Shown: positions 55,901-64,000 of the stretch, piece by piece | How positions within the stretch are numbered: the first letter of the stretch is position 1 | Layout: every line of letters begins with the position of its first letter | From: Sanderia malayensis | Lineage: Eukaryota; Cnidaria; Scyphozoa; Semaeostomeae; Pelagiidae | Reading direction: 5' to 3' | DNA: 64,000 nt | Assembly (NCBI GenBank): GCA_013076295.1 | Contig: RQOL01000658.1 | Span: 1,612,001 to 1,676,000 of the forward strand | Position numbers and translations under genes: made by a program | The notes under the pieces: model-generated | The model's input: the letters and a program-made list of their open reading frames with translations, nothing else | Told to the model about the DNA's origin: nothing | Database searches by the model: none

Positions 55901-58900
55901 GTTGCAGGAATCCATTGTGAAAACAGATGACACATTCATCGAATATCCTTCAGAGGCAAAATTTTCGACACTTGAAAGCGAGAACGGGAGCTCTTTGAGG
56001 TAGCTACATTGGTTTTGCTCTGCTTTGCTCTGCTCTGCTTTGCTCTGCTTTGCTTTGCTCTGCTTTGCTCTGCTTTGCTCTCCTCTGCTTTGTTTTGAAC
56101 TGCTTTGCTTTGTTCTGCATTGCTTTGCTCTGCTTTGCTTGGCTTTGATTTCATTCTTGTATTCATTAACAACTAAGTCTATCTATTGTTTATTTACGTT
56201 TCGATTTATTTATTTCAGTTTATCAAGACTCTTAATAAAAGAACAGATGGATTTGAAGGTATGCTTATCCAATCTCCTCTGAATGTTGTTGGTTTTATAT
56301 TTAGCTTGCTACATTACAAACTTGTCCAGTATCATGCACCAGCGCTGAGATGTTGGGTTGTATTTTAGGGCCTTGATGACGCACGTGATTTAGATGCAGA
56401 GGATCTTTTGCAATGCCTTAACAGTACTCAAGATTTTAGCGATACAGATAAGGCCTCCAGGTTTGTTGTTTTCCACACATTTTACTCATGATGCAACTAC
56501 ACAGTCTTATTGCATTCATACACGCATCTACTTGTCCTTTTTAAAGATTTACTTTTTCTCTATCTTATGCATTTACTTTTCTCCTTCTCAATCACATGTC
56601 TCTTCTCCTTCATATGCACTTATTTTTTAATGTTTTTAGGCTTTTAAACAAGCAGATATTTATCGGAATAGTAACCCTTCATGATCTCGTAAAAGAGGTA
56701 AACTATCATCTTTCTTTGTCTGTGTTATCTCTCCCCCCACCGCTGACAAAGTTAGATAAACTTTGCGGGGGACACCGGTTTCTTGCTTGGTAATAATTCA
56801 TGTGATCTCTTGTTATTCAGGATATTACTTGTCTGGTAGAGAACCTGAACAAGGGAGGAATAAGATTCGTTTACTTCTCGTATGAAAATGAGCTGCGAAG
56901 CAGGGTAACATATGCTATGTATTGCATCGATTAATTGCATCAATTTGAAAGGCTCTGTGAATCTTTGCTCTTCAAACAATGATATATTGTGTTGTCATGC
57001 TTGTGCAGGTATTTGCCGAGAGACTTGGCTTAGAGACTGGCTGGAATTGCCACATATCTTTGGGAAGCTGTAGCACCGGGCGACATGAGGGCAAGCTGAG
57101 CAAGGCACCTTCAACGGACTCAGAAACGGACCTTCTTTTACATGACAGCAAATTAAACAATGCAGAAGGTTCGTTCTTTGTTTATGTTCTACATATTAAT
57201 CAGTAAGACCAATACGGCATCACACTGATGGAGATCGGCCTACCACCCATGCACTACATTCATATGTTATAGGGACAGTGAAAAGGATTAGAACTCTAGG
57301 GGTAGACTTTATAGGATAAACTTGTATGGACCCCAATAAAACTCATGGACATGAATAACTGATTTTTTTTCTTATTGACACACATTATCATTATCTTCTT
57401 TTGATGTTATTTTCTTATTTTCTAGAGACTACTGATACTGACGATGAAAAGCTGCATAAAGATGGAGAAAAGCAATTCGAATCAAATGAAGGCATTACTG
57501 CTCGCAGTGTTCACGACGATTTCTACTTCATTCCGAACAGAGTATGTTAATCTCAATCATCATTCCTTCCTTTTGGGCACATTTATTTTTATAAGATAGT
57601 TTTTTCAGAGCAGTGCTCAAACTTTCTTAGCAATTTCCCAATTTCGGTGCTCAAACTTTTTGAATGCCTTCTTAGCGACAATTGAAAGGTTTACCTTACC
57701 GAGCATTTGCATCAACTATTATGTTGCAAAGTTATGATATGACTAACATTTTCAACATAATCTGTTAATGGGTTTTATACCCGAAGCTCAATGTTTTCTA
57801 CACATGCCATTTGCTTGGTGTTGATCAATAATCTTTCCTTGTGATCATTGATTTGTCTTCGTTGTAGTCAAAGCTGCCACGTGGCATTCGCAATATTCGA
57901 CCACATTTGAAACATGTTGATGACGTACCATTGCTTGTACCTCTCTTTACCGATTGCTCGCCACAAGGTAAGCAATCCTAATTAACTGCTTATCATCACT
58001 ATACTATGCTGTTGCATCTATGCAGCATTTGTTAGAATTCTGTGCTTGTACTCTAAGGTTTACAACACTTCATCTTAACAATAGTTTTACCGTGCACATG
58101 TTTGTTTTTGTTTGCTCGGTGATAATAAAAATAGAGGTTTTTCATGACATGAAAAGGAGAGTGTTTATGAATACGACGAATGCATGTATGTTCATGATTA
58201 AATCAAGATGGCTGCAAACAGCCGTCCAATTCCTGATTTTACTTGTTTTCGTCTCCAGCCATATCAGATATGATAGAGATTATGCAAGAGAATGGTGAAG
58301 TAGTGTGTTGCCTTGGCAGCTCTTTGAATATATGGAACTGCCCCATATTTGCACAGGCTGATGTGAGGTATGAGGTGAACAACATCTTCTTCGTAGCTCA
58401 CATAAAAATATAAACATTTCTCAACAATATTTATGCATTAACAGTGCTTTTGAACATCAATAACGCCAATTCCATCGTCGATTCAATTGATTTCAATTTA
58501 TGTTACTGAAGTGATTAACTTGCTCTATGCATTCTGCTATTTGCTGCGTGTTACAACTGTTTGCTTTGTTTGAAATTGTTTTGTTTCATTTTATGCTTTT
58601 TAGCATTTCTCTTGATCCTCTCCATCCACAAGTTTGCATGCTAAACCAAGCTGACAACTTCAAGAACGGAGAGCCACTTTATTCTTCGAATTTCAATATG
58701 AACGAGCTGTCTTCAGGTATTACAGTTGCAATCTTCATTTATTTCACACATTATCAAACAGCAACAACAAGCTATCTATTATGCTTTACTCCCCACAAAG
58801 ATACACTGAAATATCTCTACTACACCTTATTGCATTGACCAAGGTAAAAATCCGAATATAAGAACCTGCAAATCTTGCATCCAGCCTTTTTTTCAAAGAC

Positions 58901-61785
58901 AATAAGCTAGATATTGTTTCTTCTGTTGTTTGAAAATACATTTCAGCTTATTCAACAGTGCTCAAGCTTGGATGCCTTGTTAGGTGGACTTTATAAGGCC
59001 GTGTTTAGGTCGTGTCGAATTTAATTCAAACAAGATTTGAATTAAGTTCGACGTAAATTCAGCCGTATAAAATGGCATTTTAATTAAGTGCTGCACTTTG
59101 AATTAAGTGCATCAGGATTTGCCGAACTTAATGCACAAGTGCGACACAAATGCGACGTGGCTTTATACGGCCGCATTTTGGTAGCATTTAATTCAAATTC
59201 TCCTTGAATTAAATCACTTCATGTGATATAATGATGAAATATGTCAAATTTTCCCAGTCAAGCACTCTGCATATGTGCAATCCTTCTTTGTTACGTCACG
59301 TTGATATGAGGAGTTGAATTAAATGCGGCAAACAAAACACGTATAAAGTGAATGTCGCACTTATGTCGCATTTAGGTCGAATCTAATGAATTAAATTAGA
59401 CGCGACCAAAATGCGGCCGTATAAAGTAAGCCTTAATACTAGCGATATGGAGTTGAATACGGCTGCATCAAGCATAAGCTTGTTATAAAATGAAATGGCT
59501 TATATTTCCTATGCATTACATATGCAGAAGCCGTTAAAACAATGACGCAAATTCTTTTGTATGATCAATTGTATCTGATGTTTTCTTTGCAGGAATTTCC
59601 TCGTTACAGTTGAGTTCGATTCTGAACAGCCTCGCCTGCTCCTACTCCTGCCCACGTGTAAACGAGGTCGATTTTGTATCAGTGATATGCGAGGTTTGTT
59701 TGTTACTTATTGATGCCCCGCATGGCAATTTCTTCTGCATCACGTACTCTAACTTGCCTGGATCTGACAACAATGACTTAAAACAATGACTGCATTGCTT
59801 TCACACGGCGTAATGTAACCACTACTATCCAGAAGCTACCCGTAGCCCTTACTATAACAGTGTGCATTCGTAACTCTTGGTATAAGTATACCTATTATAT
59901 ACTGTATATACTTATATGTGTATATATACGTGGAAGAGAAAAGAGTACATCTCCTGATGAGTGGGAAACTACGAAACAAGCTTGTTGAGATGCAGAGTTT
60001 GGTCTATTGACTTTTTTCTCTTCGTATATGTCTAGCTCTACTTAAATGTGTTGAGCACTCTCACGGGTAACCGATATACATACTTCATATATGTGTATAT
60101 ACTTACCGTAACTATGATGATGACTAACTCTTTTTGTTTTCCTCACAGGCTCGTCGCTTGATGTTCAACATGAAGAGCTGTTTCCTGTTTCTCATGTCCT
60201 GCTACTTGTCACTGTCATTTCTGATGCTTGTATCGTTTTGTTTGCTGTTGCCATTCCCCCTGACTGGACTGCAACTGCTTTGGCTCACCATTGTCATCAT
60301 CCCCATCCTGTCCCTGTCCCTAATTGCCACTCCTGCAGACTCTGATCTGATGGACCAGATGACAGGGAAGCGAATCAGCAACATTTATGTAAGTTGTCGA
60401 TAAAGATTTGTTTGAATTGTTTATTTTTCGCCAAATGATTTTTTAGCATCCTATGTATTTAATTTATGCTCATATACTCTGTGTCCCTTTATATACTCGC
60501 ATTTTACATGTCTTTTTATTTATGCTTCTGCATCTAATCTGTATATTAAATGCCCAGAATATCTTCTAAAGAGAAGCTTAACATGCCACATAAAGTAATA
60601 ACAAAGATAAGATTCATGAAATAAAAATAAAGGATTACACTCTTTTGCTTGTATTTGTATTTATTAGTTGTGTCTAGTTTAATATTCTTATATCGGTTTG
60701 TTTTCTAGCAAGAGGCAAAGCAGTATTTGTTTCACTTTTCCTTGACTTTTGGCTTGAATTCATTGTTCATCGTCATTGGTTTATTTGCCTGGATGCTGTT
60801 CTTATTTTGCCAACACAGTCGTGGAAAAACTGAACAGTGCCACTTTCTGTTTGGTGCAAAGTGAGTATACTCACGGCTCCTCCGCTTCCTGTCATTGCAT
60901 CGTCGTCTTTCCAGCCTTCTTTAATTTCTCTTGTGGATATTTTTTCTGTTTTGCAGAAGCGTTCACGAGCCATGGCATGGTTGGAGTGCATCAAACAGAG
61001 AAGGATTGTTCATGTCTCAAGATATAACTCTCATGTTTATCACTATTTATTTTGGTACGTTTGACAATATGGTTTAGACATCGCACCTAGATCACCTTCA
61101 GTGCACACATTCAGAACTAGATCCTAGTTAACTGATTCCCGAAATCTGAAACCCAACGAATTTTGTGATTAATTTGTGCGTTTTATCTTTTGTTTAAGGT
61201 GTATTATCAGCTAGTCACGTTCACAGAACGAAGCATTTGTGGATTAAGTCACCATTCAATAACAAATGCTGGATTGGAGCTATGATATCCTGGTATGTTT
61301 CTCTAATTTACGCTCTCGTAATGCCACTTATAACACATGTCCTTGTTAGCCACTCTTGTCCTTCTCCCAACCTCTCATCTTACCAAACAACCACGAACTT
61401 AATATTACTTCTATTTTTCTTTTCTCAAGCTTTATTTTGCAACTGGTGCAGACAGCCGTTTCTTTGTCCATGTCGAATGTATCTGGTGCGAACTACAATT
61501 TCTATCCAAAATACGTTTCATATCCGCTGATTTTTGCCGCTTTCTGGCCCTTATTTCTACTTGCAGCTAGCGAGACAATGAAAAGAAGATTTATTAGGTA
61601 TTGTGTAATTTTTTTATCTTATCCGTTAATCCCGAATAAGCCCCCACCTTCGAATAAACCCTCCCCTCCTTGAATAATCATTGTTTGAGATGTCTGTCTC
61701 GTTTGCTTACAGGATGAATATTCGATCTCAGAAAAGAGCAAGACTCAAGTTCGATACCAAATTGGGCATGAACTCTCCTGTTTAG
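49979..61785 (+). CDS. TMEM94: TMEM94 (P-type ATPase-like multi-span membrane protein)
   Basis: Thirty-four exons join in phase to 1284 residues (human 1356): 49979-50241, 50526-50662, 50843-51015, 51221-51296, 51807-51900, 52015-52117, 52213-52299, 52594-52701, 52845-52958, 53073-53250, 53559-53623, 53747-53812, 53962-54080, 54625-54718, 54871-54976, 55255-55357, 55566-55644, 55908-55999, 56219-56258, 56369-56460, 56640-56697, 56821-56904, 57009-57168, 57426-57541, 57868-57967, 58259-58367, 58604-58716, 59593-59693, 60149-60388, 60709-60860, 60957-61054, 61199-61292, 61430-61597, 61713-61785. Diagnostic segments: YRDNQLVNLPWNLLVEGD, CCVDKHGVLSYP, GLETGWNCHISL, LPRGIRNIRPHL, PLLVPLFTDCSP and the C-terminal LGMNSP. 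Hydrophobic pairs lie near the N terminus, mid-protein and in the last third. Human TMEM94 has been reported as an ER magnesium pump of P-type ATPase architecture; DKHG replaces the canonical DKTG, with Asp391 retained. Confidence 0.94.
52375..52500. mobile_element. TAAGAACC MITE relative (family A), TMEM94 intron
   Basis: CACATATAAGACCATCCAGC leads into CTATTGTTCAAATACAATAAGCTATTGTTTC-like sequence, and it ends ACGGGTTTTACTGTA. The left end is degraded. It lies in intron 7 of TMEM94. Confidence 0.5.
53335..53422. repeat. Short tandem repeat, ~22-bp unit (AGTAGCTCAGCTTAAAGCAA)
   Basis: About four copies of the unit AGCAATAGTAGCTCAGCTTA follow each other in TMEM94 intron 10. Confidence 0.65.
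53845..53935. repeat. Short tandem repeat, ~15-bp unit (ATCCAAGATGCTATT)
   Basis: About five variants of TTATCCAAGATGCTG occur in a row in TMEM94 intron 12. Confidence 0.65.
54110..54167. repeat. Inverted repeat CATTCCTACCACGTAGGAATG
   Basis: CGTAACATTCCTACCTCGTAACATTCCTACC is followed by GTAGGAATGAATGTAGTAGGAATG, the inverse, forming a perfect short hairpin in TMEM94 intron 13. Confidence 0.6.
55079..55222. repeat. Tandem duplication of ~78 bp in TMEM94 intron 15
   Basis: GTTCCATCTTTTACACATGC...CTTTCTCAAT (about 55079-55135) recurs with few changes at about 55158-55214. Both contain TATTGTCCCATGATAACC. Non-coding, recent local duplication. Confidence 0.7.
56015..56150. repeat. CTCTGCTTTG microsatellite
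   Basis: A run of CTGCTTTG/CTCTGCTTTG units in TMEM94 intron 18. The leucine/cysteine-rich and lysine/serine-rich frames on the two strands are repeat artefacts. Confidence 0.75.
58847..58945. mobile_element. Partial TAAGAACC MITE (family A), TMEM94 intron
   Basis: GTAAAAATCCGAATATAAGAACC and GCATCCAGCC...CAATAAGCTAGATATTGTTTC match the left and central parts of family A. The right end is missing. Confidence 0.45.
58976..59438. mobile_element. Foldback element with GGCCGTATAAAG ends, TMEM94 intron 27
   Basis: TTAGGTGGACTTTATAAGGCCG at the left pairs with CGGCCGTATAAAGTAAGCCTTA at the right. Internal motifs GAATTTAATTC, GTCGCACTT and GCGGCCGTATAAA recur in both orientations. About 460 bases with no coding capacity. 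Confidence 0.65.
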
Positions 61786-62651
61786 CCAGAGATGCCATTG
61801 CTTCTACTTCTCAACGCTGTATAGAACTATTTTGGGAGGGGGACTTTATTTGGAGATGGGGAGGAGCTGGCTTAGTTAAAAGTTAAACTTGTATTAGCTC
61901 TTTATTCTGCATCTTTGATGGCTAGAACTTCAAGTTAGCTGTTTCATCTTGCTGTGATAATTTTAATATATTTGTAGAAAGTAACTATTTGCAGCAGCAC
62001 TGGTAAGCCACCTATGCCAATTGGTAGATGGGATCTATATCGATTTATAAAGCACTTTGTAACTTTTACCAACTTTTCACAACCAATCGCATTAGTATCA
62101 CATAATATTTATCTTGGATATTGGGATATTATATTGGTCAAAATTTTGATTTCATCAACTTGTAAGTAGGTTTTTGTGATAAATTATGATGATTTTAATT
62201 GGTAACTTTAGTTTTATGTGAATTTATCAGTCCGTGCTGGGTTCAAGTGTTCATGATGACCAGAATTCGAGTTCAATTTACCGAGTGATGAATGATGCGT
62301 TTATCAAATGTTGTTGTCGTTGTTCGCTGATGACGTTTCCTTTTCTTCCACCGAAGAACAACAGGAAGAAGTTGTTTATTTTGTTTTGGAATTATTCTTC
62401 CTTTTTCTTTGAATTTCACAAAGTAATCTGGAGTTTCATCGAATTGCCAAAGCCAGGAGGCATTTCTGCTATTTGCTTTATTAATCCTCTCTTGGAATTC
62501 AGTTAATGATTTTGCCTTGCTGGTTAGCTGCTCATGTTAGGCTTTTTGAATGAATAGGCCTAAAAATCCACCTGCCTCTTCCGTTGATCTTTTGTGCAAA
62601 TATGCAGCAAGTGAGAAAGACGAAGGAATCACAGTGATTTTCTTTATTTAA
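61786..62651. other. Gap between TMEM94 and SGSM3
   Basis: TMEM94 3' untranslated region and SGSM3 promoter/leader. An open frame at 62234-62506 has no supporting similarity or splice pattern. No repeat seen. Confidence 0.4.
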
Positions 62652-64000
62652 ATGGCTAGACGTGGGTTTTGGAATAAAACTCCTGAAGGATACAGCGGAC
62701 CAGGGACGATAGGTATTGTGGATACATTACAACATTTGTTCTTTGACAATTGACAATTCCTTTTTCTTTTGTGTTTGTTATTTCAGTTGCTGATGTGCAC
62801 GAATTATATTTGCATGTACACCGTGATCTTAAATTACAACGTTTGACTCTCAAATAAAACCAAAGGCCCAATTATTCGTTTTTTAAGCAGTGTTTACAAT
62901 TTTTGGAAACTGGACTAAATGTTTTTCCTGTTATTTAGCACCAACTATTGGCCAGTCGTCAGACGAGGAAAGCGATAACGACACGGAATGGGAAAGATCC
63001 AATTATCACGATGTAGTTGGCAGTGAAGCAGGTGTTGGTACTCCTGTATCAATGTCATTCATTCCTGTGTCTGGAGGTCCATTCTCTGCCCTCATTCCGA
63101 CAATGTGGCCCCAAGATATTCTTGGACGTATTCAACAGGTAATGGCCAACACAGTATTGTATATGTTTATGTGAAAAAAGTAACCCCAATTGCTAATTTA
63201 TTGCAAGTTAGATTAAAAATGGACAGAATGAGCAGATGTTTTGTGAATTTCTTGTTAGACTGAAGATGCAGGAGCCCAGCCAGATTGCGAGTTTGATGAA
63301 TTCGGCAATTGCCTTGACATTGGTAGGAATTATAATGTTGTGTACTATTGTGCTGCTTAGATCTATGTAACTTTGTAGCTGTAAGGCCCCTGTATATTCT
63401 ATTCCTTACATTAATCATGTAAATTTGTCTTGAATATGAACAAATTACGTGGAAAATTTCACATGAAGGCTGCATTTATTTATTGTATCAAGATAAAATA
63501 AGAGAACTATTTCACCTTGATTGTATCACTGCTTTCTACATTCTTCTGCAGACAGAGAAAAAGATAAAATGGACCCAGATCCGCAAACATTTGTCACAAC
63601 AGAAGACCCAAGTATTCGATTGAAGTGGATTGCATATCTGGAGTCTACTGAGAATCACATTGCTGGCGATCTCACTTGGGACAAGGTACACCAACCAGCA
63701 TAGGGCTCTTTTATCTTCTACAGCTTTGCGGATAGTTTCCCTGAAGCTAGATTGTGATCCTTTACTGTTTACTTTAGGTCAGAGTATTGCCAAAGTCTGA
63801 CAGACTCAGAGAGCTTGTCTATATGGGCATTCCCCACAGCATGAGAATGCATGTAAGTTGCCAGCTACACTGCAAGCCTATATATCTTCCCTCACCACAA
63901 AGTTCTTAAAGATTAGCTGAGGCTTTTATTTGGCTTAGTAGCAAGCACATCTCACCTATTAAGTGACCTTTCTGACGATTTTCAGCTGTGGCCGAGAATA
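62652..64000 (+). CDS. SGSM3: SGSM3 (RUN/TBC RabGAP), 5' part
   Basis: Exons 62652-62712, 62939-63138, 63259-63322, 63552-63685, 63778-63852 and 63986-64000 (cut by the window end) join in phase and code the first 183 residues. The segment [20 protein letters not shown] matches the SGSM3 N terminus (PFSAL-P-WPQEIL). [30 protein letters not shown] and [17 protein letters not shown] lead into the TBC domain, as in vertebrate SGSM3. The family accelerates GTP hydrolysis on Rab proteins; the TBC core, SH3 and RUN domains would lie beyond the window. The start at 62652 gives an extra ~70 residues (acidic, serine-rich) before the conserved PFSAL, compared with the short vertebrate leader; phase 1 at its donor matches the next acceptor, which supports the exon. 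Confidence 0.86.

Noticed and set aside
55936..56282. Repetitive KAEQS-type and LLCFALLC-type frames
   Set aside because: Products of the CTCTGCTTTG microsatellite.
62234..62506. 90-codon frame between TMEM94 and SGSM3 as an extra gene or exon
   Set aside because: No similarity and no matching splice phase; the SGSM3 first exon at 62652 fits the phase instead.
62673..62678. AATAAA as TMEM94 poly(A) signal
   Set aside because: It lies about 890 bases after the stop and inside the first SGSM3 coding exon.

Overview
The window is nuclear DNA from an invertebrate animal. The genes carry many short GT-AG introns, the base composition is AT-rich, and every gene recognised is a metazoan family. 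A divergent nicotinic-type receptor subunit, a full sidekick adhesion receptor and a CARF/ALS2CR8-like gene would fit a cnidarian such as an anthozoan, but the sequence alone does not settle the phylum. The introns and gaps are full of small non-autonomous DNA transposons.

Layout: (1) 817-3386, plus strand: BFAR, a RING-SAM membrane protein, six coding exons. (2) 4421-25922, minus strand: a complete sidekick (SDK) cell-adhesion receptor, 35 coding exons, 6 Ig plus 13 FN3 domains, one membrane span and a very long cytoplasmic tail. (3) 27331-33769, minus: PLA2G6-type calcium-independent phospholipase A2, 12 coding exons. (4) 34292-36265, minus: a CARF/ALS2CR8-like protein, six coding exons. 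(5) 36868-40546: two large inverted repeats (about 2.0 kb and 1.1 kb). (6) 41182-46321, plus: a nicotinic acetylcholine receptor-like subunit, five coding exons. (7) 46697-49010: about 17 copies of a ~132-bp satellite unit containing TTAGGG runs, followed by a hAT-type MITE with an 8-bp target duplication. (8) 49979-61785, plus: TMEM94, a P-type-ATPase-like membrane protein, 34 coding exons. (9) 62652-64000, plus: the first six exons of SGSM3, a RabGAP cut by the window end.

For the multi-exon genes I joined exons by checking GT/AG borders and codon phase at every junction. All complete models stay open and end at a stop. The proteins do not form one pathway. They are ordinary metazoan genes: SDK and the receptor subunit act at the cell surface, BFAR and TMEM94 in internal membranes, PLA2G6 on phospholipids, SGSM3 on Rab GTPases and CARF-like probably in transcription. 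I found no convincing new multi-gene system. The most unusual signals are the SDK cytoplasmic tail (SR-rich 22-residue repeats, three PPxY motifs and a PDZ ligand), a polybasic cleavage-like site in the SDK ectodomain, an acylation-like N terminus on the phospholipase, the satellite array upstream of TMEM94, and the large palindromes.
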